NCBI RefSeq assembly: GCF_002163835.1
Contig: NZ_CP019331.1
Location: 2,579,001-2,643,000 of the forward strand
DNA length: 64,000 nt
DNA from: Polaribacter sp. SA4-10
GTDB taxonomy: Bacteria; Bacteroidota; Bacteroidia; Flavobacteriales; Flavobacteriaceae
Direction: 5' to 3'
Made by a program: the position numbers and the translations under genes. Positions 54,384-63,914 of this stretch are shown piece by piece. The number at the start of each line of letters is the position of its first letter. The first letter of the stretch is position 1. Under the pieces are notes generated by a model. The model saw only the letters and a program-made list of their open reading frames with translations. It was not told where the DNA came from and did no database searches.

Positions 54384-55414
54384 CATATATAATTGGTGAA
54401 ATAGGGCAGAATCATAATGGATCTGTAGATTTATGTAAATTACTTGTAGATGTTGCAGCAAGACCCATAAAAGACACCTTATTTGGAAATGATTTAAAGC
54501 AAATGGATGCTGTAAAACTTACTAAAAGAGATTTGTCTCAAGAGTTGTCATCAACTCAGATGAAAAGTCTATATAACACACCACATTCTTTCGGGAAAAC
54601 TTATGGAGAGCATAGAGATTTTCTAGAATTAAATGATGAGCAACATTTTGAAGTTTATAAATATACGAAAGAGAAAGGGTTAGATTTTGTAGAAACATTA
54701 TGTGCAATTGGATGTTTAAGTATGCTCAACCTTTTTACTCCAGATAAACTAAAAGTAGCATCAAGAGATTTAACCAATCTACCACTGCTTTCAGCATTAG
54801 CAGAAACTAAAATTCCAATTATAGTTTCTACAGGAATGTCAGGAGAAAGGGAATTAGATCTTGCTTTAGAGACTATAAATAAATATCATAATAATATTTC
54901 AATCTTACATTGTGTTTCCGAATATCCAACAAGATATGAGAATGTAAACTTGAAAACGATAACATATTTAAAAAAACAATATCCGCAGTATTCAATTGGT
55001 TATTCAGATCATACAATTGGTATATCTACACCAATTGCAGCAGTTGCTATGGGGGCAGAAATTATTGAAAAGCATATTACTTTAGATAGAAATTTAAAAG
55101 GAACAGATCAAAAAGGTTCTTTGGCTATTGATGGTATTTATAGAATGCTTAGAGATATTAGAAATTTGGATATATCCATGGGGGACGAGAAAATGGAGAT
55201 TGTAAACTCTGTGGAAAGCGCTAGAAATAAATTAGAAAGATCTATAGCTACAAATAAAAGTTTAAAAAAAGGAAGTATAATTACAGAAAAAGATATTCAT
55301 TTATTAAGCCCTGGTGATGGCGTAAAGTGGATAGATAAAACAAATATCGTAGGGAAAGTTCTTATTAACGACCTTCCAAAAGATGAAATAGTTTATTTAA
55401 AAAACATTAAATAG
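54380..55414 (+). CDS. NeuB-family nonulosonic acid synthase
   Basis: 344 residues. A TIM-barrel part (1-265) holds IIGEIGQNHNGSVDL, VSTGMSGERELDLAL, ILHCVSEYPTRYENVNL, IGYSDHTIG and EKHITLDRN. A C-terminal SAF (antifreeze-like) domain runs from about 285. The family condenses PEP with a hexosamine or mannose phosphate to make a nine-carbon sialic-type acid. Whether the product is Neu5Ac, KDN, legionaminic or pseudaminic acid cannot be read here. Together with the KdsC-like gene it fits the phosphate route known in Bacteroides. Confidence 0.85.
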   Translation: MTYIIGEIGQNHNGSVDLCKLLVDVAARPIKDTLFGNDLKQMDAVKLTKRDLSQELSSTQMKSLYNTPHSFGKTYGEHRDFLELNDEQHFEVYKYTKEKGLDFVETLCAIGCLSMLNLFTPDKLKVASRDLTNLPLLSALAETKIPIIVSTGMSGERELDLALETINKYHNNISILHCVSEYPTRYENVNLKTITYLKKQYPQYSIGYSDHTIGISTPIAAVAMGAEIIEKHITLDRNLKGTDQKGSLAIDGIYRMLRDIRNLDISMGDEKMEIVNSVESARNKLERSIATNKSLKKGSIITEKDIHLLSPGDGVKWIDKTNIVGKVLINDLPKDEIVYLKNIK

Positions 55415-55415
55415 T

Positions 55416-55937
55416 ATGTTGCCAAAACTAGTTTTAACAGATATTGATGGTGTTTGGACGGATTGTGGAATGTATTATGATGAAAAAGGGAATGAGTTAA
55501 AGAAGTTTAATACTTATGATAGTGCAGGAGTTTTATTCTGTAAACTTTTAGATATTCCTTTTGGGATAATTACTGGAGAAAACGCAAAATCTGTAGAAAG
55601 GAGAGCAAAAAAATTAAAAGCAGATTATTTGTTTCTAGGTGCAAAAAATAAGCTAGAAATTGTTAAAGACTTGGCTAAAGAACTAAAGATACAGCTGTCT
55701 GATATTGCGTATATAGGAGATGATATAAATGATTATTTAGTGTTAAAAAACGTTGGACTTAGCGCTGTGCCTAAAAGTGCGCCTATTTACATGAAAGAAA
55801 TTGTCGACTGGCAGTTAGAAAAAAAAGGTGGAGAAGGGGTTTTTAGAGAGTTTGTAGAAAAAATATTATCAAGTAACAATATAGACGTAATAGACCTTCT
55901 AAAGAAAAGTAATTTGATTAATGAATATAATCAGTGA
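55416..55937 (+). CDS. KdsC-like HAD phosphatase
   Basis: 173 residues, C0-type HAD without a cap. The motifs are LVLTDIDGVWTDC (nucleophile Asp and acid Asp), ITGENAKSVERRAKKL and YIGDDINDY. Members remove the phosphate from KDO-8-P or from nine-carbon 9-phosphates such as KDN-9-P and NeuAc-9-P. One base after the NeuB-type stop, so it most likely dephosphorylates that enzyme's product. Confidence 0.85.
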   Translation: MLPKLVLTDIDGVWTDCGMYYDEKGNELKKFNTYDSAGVLFCKLLDIPFGIITGENAKSVERRAKKLKADYLFLGAKNKLEIVKDLAKELKIQLSDIAYIGDDINDYLVLKNVGLSAVPKSAPIYMKEIVDWQLEKKGGEGVFREFVEKILSSNNIDVIDLLKKSNLINEYNQ

Positions 55938-55954
55938 TAATTTTTTTTAAAAAA

Positions 55955-57187
55955 ATGAATAAAACTTTCCCTTTTTTTAAACTGTTGAATGTTTTTTTAA
56001 GAATAGGAGGTATCGGTAGTAAGTTTTTAATTGTTACACTAATGTCTAAATATTTTGATGTAGATGTTTTTGGCAATTATGGATTAATAACATCAATCAT
56101 AACAATTTTAATATTTGTTTTAGGTTTAGATTTTTATAATTTTAGTATTAGAGATATTTTAAAAACTTCGGATAAACAAGAAATTATAAACAAAGTAACA
56201 CTAACATTCGCATTATATTTATTCGTTTATATATTATTTATTGTAGTTGGATACTTTATTTTTAGTAGTATAAATTATATAAAACCATATCTCTTTTTAG
56301 TGCTCTTATTAGTAATTACAGAACACTTATCCCAAGAAATTTATAGGCTATTAGTTGGTTTTAAAAAAGTATTATTAGCAAATATTTTACTATTTTTTAG
56401 AACCGTAAGTTGGAGTTCAATTATAATCTATTACTATTATAATAATAGTTTAATAACTATTAATAAAATTTTTATTCTTTGGCTGATAGCTAATACTTTA
56501 ACAATAGTATATGTTATTATTCTATCTATAATAAAGAATTATAATAGAATTATAAAAATTTCTCTTAACTCAAATTGGGTAAAAAAGGGGTTAAGAATAA
56601 GTTCCGTATTTTTTCTTGCAACTATTAGTCTTAAGTCAATGGAATATGCAAATAGATTTATTGTAGACTACTTTATGGGAGAAGAATTAGCAGGTATCTT
56701 TTTATTTTATTCTAATATATCTATTTTAATTACAGTTTATATAAATACAATAGTTATATCTTTTGAATTGCCAGAACTTATTAAATCAGCAAATTTACCT
56801 GATGTAAATAAACTTCTAAAAAAGTTTAAAAAATCATTATTAATACATACTTTAATTTCATCTTTATTTATTTTTTTAATTATAAAACCCTTGTTAATGT
56901 GGCAAAATAAAGTTGAGTTTGAAAATTTTTTACCTTTAATCTATTTTCTGATAATTGGTGCTGGACTAATGAATTATTCATTGTTTTATCACTTTAAACT
57001 TTATATTTATCATAAAGATAAAGCGTTATTAAAATCTATGGTTTTTTCTGCTATTCTTAGCCTGTTATTAACCATTAGTTTAACGTATTTTTATGGAATT
57101 TACGGAACAGCAACAGCTTTTGTGATTTCTAGCATTATATTATTTTACATGCGTTACAATGAAGCAAAAAAAATGAAATATGATTAA
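55955..57187 (+). CDS. Wzx-like polysaccharide flippase
   Basis: About 410 residues with roughly twelve hydrophobic helices and a MATE/MurJ-superfamily layout. The open frame starts at a GTG (55934) overlapping the previous stop, but the ATG at 55955 gives a cleaner N-terminus (MNKTFPFFKLLNVFLRIGG). It moves undecaprenyl-linked repeat units across the inner membrane. Specific residues are poorly conserved in this family, so the call rests on topology and context. Confidence 0.8.
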   Translation: MNKTFPFFKLLNVFLRIGGIGSKFLIVTLMSKYFDVDVFGNYGLITSIITILIFVLGLDFYNFSIRDILKTSDKQEIINKVTLTFALYLFVYILFIVVGYFIFSSINYIKPYLFLVLLLVITEHLSQEIYRLLVGFKKVLLANILLFFRTVSWSSIIIYYYYNNSLITINKIFILWLIANTLTIVYVIILSIIKNYNRIIKISLNSNWVKKGLRISSVFFLATISLKSMEYANRFIVDYFMGEELAGIFLFYSNISILITVYINTIVISFELPELIKSANLPDVNKLLKKFKKSLLIHTLISSLFIFLIIKPLLMWQNKVEFENFLPLIYFLIIGAGLMNYSLFYHFKLYIYHKDKALLKSMVFSAILSLLLTISLTYFYGIYGTATAFVISSIILFYMRYNEAKKMKYD

Positions 57188-58193
57188 TATTTATATAGGT
57201 TTATCTAAAAATCAAATTTCATCTTATGAAGCAATTATAAAAGATGAAAAAAAGACAAACTGTCAAAATATCTTAATATCTAATAAAACTTTAAAAAATG
57301 ATTTAAAGTTATGGGATAAAGTTATTTATGCAAAAGAATCATTTAACAATCAGTCTACAGGTAGATTATCTGAGTTAAAAAATATAATTATTAAGGTAAA
57401 ACAATATAAACAGATTATAAGAGAACTTAATATTTACAAAAAAGAAGAAAATATCACTTTGTATTTTACTTACGTAGAAGATGTTTTAACAAATCACTTG
57501 CTTTTTTCTTTTAATAAAAACATGAAAGGTATTGTAGTAGAAGATGGTACACTAAACTATTATCCACATACAATAAAGTCTTTATCACAAAAAAAAGTAT
57601 TTCTAAAATGGATACTAAGTAATTCATACAATGTTAGGTTTAAATATTATAAAGGACATTCTAGTGGAATAGAGAATAGAAATGTTATTAGACAGTATGT
57701 TAGAGTTCCTGAGTTGTCTCAGTTTCCAGAAAAATCAGTAAAGTTAAAATACCCTACAAGAAAATTAAATGTAACAGATACAGTTTTAATTATAGGTCAA
57801 GAAGGGTATATAAATCAATTAGGTGAAAATAGATATATTAATAATTTAAAAGATTTGGTTAAACTAATTCAATCAAAAAACGATTACCCTCAAATAGAGA
57901 AAATATATTATAAGCCACATAGAAATGGTAAAAGAATAGATTTAGAATACTTAAAAACGCTGTTTTTAAATAAAGAAGTTGTTTACCTAAAGTCAGATGA
58001 GCCATTAGAAGATTTGTTTTTTAATAAATTAGGTTCAAAGCATATATATTCTTTTGATTCTAGCGCCTTATTAAATATTTATCTAGAATCTGAAGATAGT
58101 GTTAAAAGAAAGCTTAATTTTAATGTCCTTTTAAGGTATAATAATTTACTGAAACCAATTTTCCAGAAATTTGAATTTAATATTTATAAATGA
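57180..58193 (+). CDS. Putative sialyltransferase-type glycosyltransferase
   Basis: 337 residues, no signal peptide. Three motifs match bacterial sialyltransferases of the GT52/GT38 kind: VVEDGTLNY (D/E-D/E-G, about 120), IYYKPHRNGKR (His in the position of the HP motif, about 242) and YSFDSSALLNIY (Ser-Ser, about 292). It lies in the same operon as the NeuB, KdsC and SpsF-like genes, which would supply the CMP-activated donor. It overlaps its neighbours on both sides. Identification is moderate because overall similarity within this family is low. Confidence 0.55.
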   Translation: MINIYIGLSKNQISSYEAIIKDEKKTNCQNILISNKTLKNDLKLWDKVIYAKESFNNQSTGRLSELKNIIIKVKQYKQIIRELNIYKKEENITLYFTYVEDVLTNHLLFSFNKNMKGIVVEDGTLNYYPHTIKSLSQKKVFLKWILSNSYNVRFKYYKGHSSGIENRNVIRQYVRVPELSQFPEKSVKLKYPTRKLNVTDTVLIIGQEGYINQLGENRYINNLKDLVKLIQSKNDYPQIEKIYYKPHRNGKRIDLEYLKTLFLNKEVVYLKSDEPLEDLFFNKLGSKHIYSFDSSALLNIYLESEDSVKRKLNFNVLLRYNNLLKPIFQKFEFNIYK

Positions 58194-59440
58194 TTATTGC
58201 TTTTAATATATTAATTACACTTATAGCTATAGTTATAATGTTATACCTTTTAGAAAAAGATTTAGGTCTTTTTTTATTATCAATTATGATATTTGTTCAA
58301 TATATTTGGATGTTTTTCTCTCTAATGGTTATAGAGTCTGGTGTGCATATTGTTGAGCAAGGTAGAGATGGATATTTTGTTTATAGTACTTTGGTTTTAT
58401 TACTCTTTTTTATTACAACCATAATATCTTTAATTTTTTTTAAAAAAATATTCACTAATTTTTTTAAGAATATTAAAGTGACCAAAATTAAATTTGGTAA
58501 AATTAAAGAGCCCCAAATAACAAGAGTATTTATAGGTTTTGTCTTTTTTATGGCTTTTTTAAATTTGTTTTTGTCGCCAATACCTATTTTTTCAGATAAT
58601 GTGTCAAAGTTTAATTTTTGGGAACACTCAAAATTTCCATTTCTAAAATCGATTGTTGGTAATGTAATGGCTTTTGTTGCTTTTGGTTCTGCAATATTAT
58701 TTAGATATTATAAAAAAACATCAATTTTTTTCTTAATACTTTATGTTTCGTATTTATTACTTATAGGGCAGAAATTCACAGGATTTTTTATAGGTATAAC
58801 AGGTGCTTTACTTGCTTTATATTTTACCTCAGAAAAAAAAATAACCTTTAAACTTAAATGGATTTTTAATAAATATCTATTATTATTTATTGGAGCAATG
58901 TTTTTTTTAGTACTATATAAATACACTATTAGTAATCCTTTTAGAAATTTAAAAATGACACCATTAGAATCTGTGTTTTATAGGTTTTTCGGATTACAAG
59001 GACATGTGTTTTGGGGAACAACGGAACAATATATTTATTTGAATAAACCCAATACTTGGAATATTTTTGAACTTTGGAAAGGAATGCATCTCTTAATGCT
59101 TGAATTTTGGCCATGGAGGTATCAAGATTTTATTTCTGTAACAAATAGAGGTGTAAGTTGGACAAATGCATATCCTTCAATCTTAATTAGAATTTTTCCT
59201 TTACCAATTGCTCTATTCGCAAATTTTATTTTGGTTTCATTTCTTTCTTTAATGCAAACCTTGTTAAGTATTTTTATTAAAAGAAAATCTTTATTTATTA
59301 GTATTATATTTTTTCAGCTTTTAATTTGGACTAGTTATGCTTATACAATGGCTTATTTTAACAAGTTATTAATACCAGTTTTCTTTATTTTTATTTTTTT
59401 CACATACAAATACTTAGTTGTAAAAACTAAAAAAGAATAA
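58190..59440 (+). CDS. Oligosaccharide repeat-unit polymerase (Wzy-like)
   Basis: 416 residues, about ten to twelve transmembrane helices. A large periplasmic loop near 250-330 contains FGLQGHVFWGTTEQYIYLNK and GVSWTNAYPSILIR. The topology fits Wzy polymerases, which join repeat units in the periplasm. It overlaps the preceding gene by 4 bp. Confidence 0.7.
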   Translation: MIIAFNILITLIAIVIMLYLLEKDLGLFLLSIMIFVQYIWMFFSLMVIESGVHIVEQGRDGYFVYSTLVLLLFFITTIISLIFFKKIFTNFFKNIKVTKIKFGKIKEPQITRVFIGFVFFMAFLNLFLSPIPIFSDNVSKFNFWEHSKFPFLKSIVGNVMAFVAFGSAILFRYYKKTSIFFLILYVSYLLLIGQKFTGFFIGITGALLALYFTSEKKITFKLKWIFNKYLLLFIGAMFFLVLYKYTISNPFRNLKMTPLESVFYRFFGLQGHVFWGTTEQYIYLNKPNTWNIFELWKGMHLLMLEFWPWRYQDFISVTNRGVSWTNAYPSILIRIFPLPIALFANFILVSFLSLMQTLLSIFIKRKSLFISIIFFQLLIWTSYAYTMAYFNKLLIPVFFIFIFFTYKYLVVKTKKE

Positions 59441-59442
59441 AA

Positions 59443-60606
59443 ATGAAAAAAGATTTACTCTTGAAAATTTCAAATTACTCTTACTTTTTAATGATGTTTT
59501 TCTTACCTATATCATTATTGTTAGATAATATTTTTTTGATAATAATGTTTTTAAGTATAATTTTTAACAAAAAAAAAGCAATAAATAATAATAATGTTTT
59601 ATATTATTTGTTAGCTTTTTTCTTGTTTACATTAGTAAATGGGTTTTTAAATAACTCTTTTTTAGTTGAAAAAAGTAACTATATTAAATTATTGCCATTT
59701 ATATTTATTCCTTTTTGTTTAGATAATATTGAAAATAAAATAAAATTAAAAGGGTTCGTTTTTCTTATTATTGGTATAATAATAATTCAATTAAATTCTG
59801 TTTATGGAATAATTAACTATTACTATTTTACTGAAGGTAAAAAATATGCTCTAAAAAATTATTCAAAAATTAATGAAATATTAAATTATGAAAGACCTTA
59901 CTTAGGTTTCTTTTCTGCTCTTAGTATTGTAATCTGTTTTTATTACTATTCGATAAATAAGAATAAGATATTAAGTACTATTATCTCTTTTTTTTCGTTA
60001 CTGTTAATAATAGTCATTTCTGCAAGGTTAGCCATTGTTATTGTATTCTTTACAAGTTTAATTGTTATCTCTAAAAAGCTTAATAAAAAGAATTTTATTA
60101 AAACTCTAATCATCTTTTTAGGCATAATATTCTTAATATTCATGAGTAATAGTTCTTTAAATGATAGGTTTAGTCAAATATCAAAAGATGCTAGAGTTGT
60201 TACTTGGAAAGGAGCTAATAAACTATTTTTTAAAAATTCGAATTATATTTTTGGATCCGGAAGTGAACAAAAGACAAGAGATAATCTTTTAGAACATTAT
60301 AAAAATTATGAAGAATTTGGTTCTGAGGCAGAGAAAAATAGATTTATAAATAAAAATTATAACACTCATAACCAGTATATAAATGAGTTACTAAGAGGAG
60401 GGATTATAGGTTTAATGTTGTTACTCATTCCTCAAGTTATTTTACTGTATTCTAGTTTTAAGAAAAATAATATTTTAGAATTAATGTTTTTAGTTTCAAT
60501 TTTTAGTTTTTGTCTAGTTGAAAATATTTTAGATAGACAAGTTGGTGTCTACTTATATGCCTTACTTTTGAGCCTAACAAATATTCCATATAAAGTAAAT
60601 GAATAA
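59443..60606 (+). CDS. O-antigen ligase/polymerase family protein
   Basis: 387 residues, about ten transmembrane helices. A periplasmic loop holds IFGSGSEQKTRDNL and KNYNTHNQYINELLRGGIIG. The TNTH/NxHNxY..LL pattern is a hallmark of Wzy_C/WaaL-type proteins. With a Wzy-like protein just upstream, this one may be the ligase that transfers the chain to lipid A core or another acceptor. Confidence 0.75.
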   Translation: MKKDLLLKISNYSYFLMMFFLPISLLLDNIFLIIMFLSIIFNKKKAINNNNVLYYLLAFFLFTLVNGFLNNSFLVEKSNYIKLLPFIFIPFCLDNIENKIKLKGFVFLIIGIIIIQLNSVYGIINYYYFTEGKKYALKNYSKINEILNYERPYLGFFSALSIVICFYYYSINKNKILSTIISFFSLLLIIVISARLAIVIVFFTSLIVISKKLNKKNFIKTLIIFLGIIFLIFMSNSSLNDRFSQISKDARVVTWKGANKLFFKNSNYIFGSGSEQKTRDNLLEHYKNYEEFGSEAEKNRFINKNYNTHNQYINELLRGGIIGLMLLLIPQVILLYSSFKKNNILELMFLVSIFSFCLVENILDRQVGVYLYALLLSLTNIPYKVNE

Positions 60607-61719
60607 ATGGTAAAAGTTTTACATATTGCTAGACCTGTTGCAGGAGTAGGTGTCTATATTTCTTTATTATCTAAATACATAGATAGTAATAAGTTTTCAA
60701 ATGTAATAATTTGTAATACAAAAGAGAATATTATTAATATTAATAATGATTTGGGTATTAAAATTGACCACCTTCATTGTAATCTAAAAAGAGAAATACG
60801 TTTTGTAAATGATATAAAATGTTTAATAAAAATTTTAAAAATTGTAAAAAAAATAAAACCGGATATAATACATTGCCATAGTGCTAAAAGTGGGATTTTA
60901 GGAAGAATTATTGGATTTGTTTCTAATACAAAAACAATATATACACCTCATGCATATTCTTATTTAAGTGCAGAGTCTAAAAAGAAATATTTTTTATTAA
61001 AAAATATCGAACGTTTTTTTGGGTTTTTTCCTGCAAAAACATTAGCCTGTTCGTCTTCAGAATACAATAGAGCTATAGTTGATTTAAAAATAAAAAAAGA
61101 AAAGATTGTTCTTTGGAATAACTCTATTGAAAATAAGATAGAATCAATAGATAGTGAGTTTTTATTGAAACTTCCAAACAATTTTATAAGTTCAATAGGT
61201 AGACCATCTTATCAAAAAAACACAGAACTATTAGTAGAAGCTGTATTAAAAATTAAACAAACACATCCAAATATTCATTTAGTAATTTTAGGAGTTGGTT
61301 TTTATTCTCCAATATTAAAAAAAATAGAAAACAATATTTTAAAGAATAATCTTTCTGATAATATTACATTAATTCCTTGGTTAGAGAGAGCTAAGGGTTT
61401 AGCTATACTTAACAAAAGTATAGTTTATGTTTCCTCATCAAGATATGAAGGCCTGCCATATTCTGTTATTGAAGCCTTGTCTTTAAGAAAGCCATGTGTT
61501 TTAACAAATGTTGATGGCAATAGAGATTTAGTAAAAGATAATTATAATGGCTTCTTGGTGAAAGAAGATATAAATGAAATGGCTGAAAAAATTATCATGA
61601 TTTTAGATAATAATGATTTAAGAATAAATATGGAAAAAAATGCCAGAAAAGAATTTGAAAGTTTTTACGATATAAAAAAAAATATTAAAGTTTTAGAAAA
61701 CCTATATTTGTCTAAATAA
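60607..61719 (+). CDS. GT4-family glycosyltransferase
   Basis: 370 residues, GT-B fold. N-terminal acceptor domain IARPVAGVGVYISLL and DIIHCHSAKSGILGRIIG; C-terminal donor domain with ISSIGRPSYQKNTELLVEA and the E-x7-E motif YEGLPYSVIEALSLRKP. It adds a sugar from a nucleotide donor to the lipid-linked repeat unit. No gap to the ligase gene. Confidence 0.87.
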   Translation: MVKVLHIARPVAGVGVYISLLSKYIDSNKFSNVIICNTKENIININNDLGIKIDHLHCNLKREIRFVNDIKCLIKILKIVKKIKPDIIHCHSAKSGILGRIIGFVSNTKTIYTPHAYSYLSAESKKKYFLLKNIERFFGFFPAKTLACSSSEYNRAIVDLKIKKEKIVLWNNSIENKIESIDSEFLLKLPNNFISSIGRPSYQKNTELLVEAVLKIKQTHPNIHLVILGVGFYSPILKKIENNILKNNLSDNITLIPWLERAKGLAILNKSIVYVSSSRYEGLPYSVIEALSLRKPCVLTNVDGNRDLVKDNYNGFLVKEDINEMAEKIIMILDNNDLRINMEKNARKEFESFYDIKKNIKVLENLYLSK

Positions 61720-61729
61720 TTAGAATAAA

Positions 61730-63085
61730 TTGAAAAAAAGATACTCTTACTTAATTAAACCGTTACAGGTAATAATTGATTTATTCATTATTAATAGTGT
61801 TATATACTTCGTTTATGATAAGGAGTATCTAAATGTTCCATTCTTAACTTATATTTCTATTTTTTGGTTAATAGCAAGTTTTTTTTTAGGGTTTTATAAT
61901 GTATATAGGTTTAATAGTGGTTTAAGAATTGTTACTTTACTAGGTAGGCAGTTCATTCTTTTTATTCTAGGGTACTTTGCTTATTTTGGTATTTTTAAAG
62001 AAGGAAGTATTGTTAATAATCAATTATTAATATTAACATCAATATTAGGAGCTATTGCTTTTTTTAAGTTTTTCTTTTTTTTCTTACTTAAAAAATATAG
62101 ATCATTAGGTAATAATTTTAGGACTACTATTGTTTTAGGGAACGATGACTCAACTAAAAAAATTATAAAAATATTTAATAGTAAGGCCAATTTAGGGTAT
62201 AAATATTTAGGTTTTTTTTCAGATAAAGAATATAAGAACTCTACTTATTTAGGGAGATTAAAGGACTCTTTTAAATATGCAAATGAAAATGTTGTAGATG
62301 AAATTTATTGTTCGTTATCAGCCTTAACAAAAGACCAAATTAAAGATGTTAATAAATTTGCTGCTGAAAAAGAAATTATTTTAAAACTAATTCCAAACAC
62401 AGATGAATTGTATAGTAAAAATCAAAGTGCAGAGTATTATGATGATACTTTATTAGTTTTAAATGTAAATAAACTACCCTTTGAATTTGCTGAAAATTTT
62501 TATATTAAAAGAGTTTTCGACATTTTGTTCTCTCTTTTCGTTTGTCTATTTTTTCTTTCTTGGTTGTGGCCAATTCTTTGGGTTTTTGTAAAATTTGAAT
62601 CAAAAGGACCTTTACTATTTAAACAAGGTAGAGAGGGGATTAATGGTGAAGAGTTTATTTGTTATAAATTTAGATCGATGAGGTTTAATGAGGAATCAGA
62701 CAAAGTGCATGCTACAAAAAACGATAGAAGAGTTACTAAAATAGGTGCTTTTTTAAGAAAAACAAGCATGGATGAATTGCCTCAGTTTTTAAATGTTTTA
62801 TTTGGTGATATGAGTGTTGTTGGACCAAGACCTCATTTAGAGAGCTTGTCTGTAGAGTATCAAAAAGATGTAGATGATTATTTAAAAAGACATATTGTAA
62901 AACCAGGGATTACTGGTTTAGCTCAAGTAAGTGGTTACAGAGGTGAAATAAAAAAGAGGTCAGATATTAAAAATAGAGTGCGTTTTGATATTTTTTACAT
63001 AGAAAATTGGTCTTTTTTATTAGATATTAAGATTATTATGCAAACACTTTTAAACGTTTTTAAGGGAGAAGAAAAAGCATATTAA
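61730..63085 (+). CDS. Polyprenyl glycosylphosphotransferase (initiating sugar transferase)
   Basis: 451 residues. Four N-terminal transmembrane helices precede a Rossmann-like middle (TTIVLGNDDSTKKIIKIFN). The C-terminal bacterial sugar transferase domain (from about 255) has IKRVFDILFSL, YKFRSMRFNEESDK, KTSMDELPQFLNVLFGDMSV, GPRPH and KPGITGLAQVSGYRG. It transfers sugar-1-phosphate to undecaprenyl phosphate, starting each repeat unit. The start is a TTG at 61730; no ATG is available nearby in frame. Confidence 0.88.
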   Translation: MKKRYSYLIKPLQVIIDLFIINSVIYFVYDKEYLNVPFLTYISIFWLIASFFLGFYNVYRFNSGLRIVTLLGRQFILFILGYFAYFGIFKEGSIVNNQLLILTSILGAIAFFKFFFFFLLKKYRSLGNNFRTTIVLGNDDSTKKIIKIFNSKANLGYKYLGFFSDKEYKNSTYLGRLKDSFKYANENVVDEIYCSLSALTKDQIKDVNKFAAEKEIILKLIPNTDELYSKNQSAEYYDDTLLVLNVNKLPFEFAENFYIKRVFDILFSLFVCLFFLSWLWPILWVFVKFESKGPLLFKQGREGINGEEFICYKFRSMRFNEESDKVHATKNDRRVTKIGAFLRKTSMDELPQFLNVLFGDMSVVGPRPHLESLSVEYQKDVDDYLKRHIVKPGITGLAQVSGYRGEIKKRSDIKNRVRFDIFYIENWSFLLDIKIIMQTLLNVFKGEEKAY

Positions 63086-63086
63086 T

Positions 63087-63824
63087 ATGATAACAGCTTC
63101 AATTGTTTTATATAATGAGAATATAGAAACACTTAAAAAAACGGTTGATTCATTTCTAAACACACCAATTAAAAAGAAGTTATACTTAATAGATAACAGT
63201 CCTAATAATAATTTAGAAAGCCATTTTATTAATTCAGAAATTGAATATATTTTTGTTGGTAAAAATAGTGGTTTCGGAAAAGCACATAACTTTATTCTAG
63301 ATAAAATTAATTCCCAATTTCATTTAATTTTAAATCCAGATGTTGCGTTTGATGCTGAAGTTATTCCTGCTTTAATCAAAGAACTAAAAGCAAATAAAGA
63401 GGTTGCATTTATTTCACCTAAAGTTGTATCTCCTAATAATGAATACCAATACATTTGTAGAAAACACCCTACTATTATTGATTTAATAAATAGAAAAATA
63501 AATTTTTCTAAAAAGAAAATATATAACAATGAGTATAGAAATCAAGATTTGGAGAAATCATTTTACCCAGATTTTATTCATGGATGTTTTATGCTTTTTA
63601 AAACACAAGATTTTAAAGATTTAAAAGGTTTTGATGAGCGTTATTTTTTATATATGGAAGATGCTGATATTTGTAAAAAGATAGATAATATGGACAAAAA
63701 TAAACTCTATTTTCCTAAAGTTAAAATTACACACCACCATCAAAGAGGATCTTCAAAACACTTTAATTTATTCTTATATCATATTTCATCTGCAATAAAA
63801 TATTTTTTAAAGTGGAATTTCTAA
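63087..63824 (+). CDS. GT2-family glycosyltransferase, rhamnosyltransferase-like
   Basis: 245 residues, GT-A fold of the WbbL type. TASIVLYNENIETLKKTVDS, LIDNSPNNNLE, GKNSGFGKAHN, and HLILNPDVAF (D-x-D-like metal site) are followed by YLYMEDADICKKI. In this family the donor is often dTDP-rhamnose, which fits the rmlBAC genes upstream. It is the last gene of the polysaccharide operon. Confidence 0.85.
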   Translation: MITASIVLYNENIETLKKTVDSFLNTPIKKKLYLIDNSPNNNLESHFINSEIEYIFVGKNSGFGKAHNFILDKINSQFHLILNPDVAFDAEVIPALIKELKANKEVAFISPKVVSPNNEYQYICRKHPTIIDLINRKINFSKKKIYNNEYRNQDLEKSFYPDFIHGCFMLFKTQDFKDLKGFDERYFLYMEDADICKKIDNMDKNKLYFPKVKITHHHQRGSSKHFNLFLYHISSAIKYFLKWNF

Positions 63825-63838
63825 TGAGATAAATGACT

Positions 63839-63874
63839 TCTTGAAAATGACTTTCTTGTGAAAGCGGGAATCCA
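63839..63874. repeat. Possible dispersed repeat copy
   Basis: The segment containing TTGTGAAAGCGGGAATCC, between the last glycosyltransferase gene and purD, resembles short GC-richer repeats (GAAAGCGGGAATC core) common in flavobacterial intergenic DNA. It could form a weak hairpin with TTC/GAA flanks. Confidence 0.4.
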
Positions 63875-63886
63875 AAGAATTTAAAA

Positions 63887-63894
63887 TATATTTG
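63887..63894 (+). promoter_or_regulatory. -7 element for purD
   Basis: TATATTTG matches TAnnTTTG and lies 20 bp before the purD ATG. Confidence 0.55.
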
Positions 63895-63914
63895 CAGCTA
63901 ACAAAACAACACAA

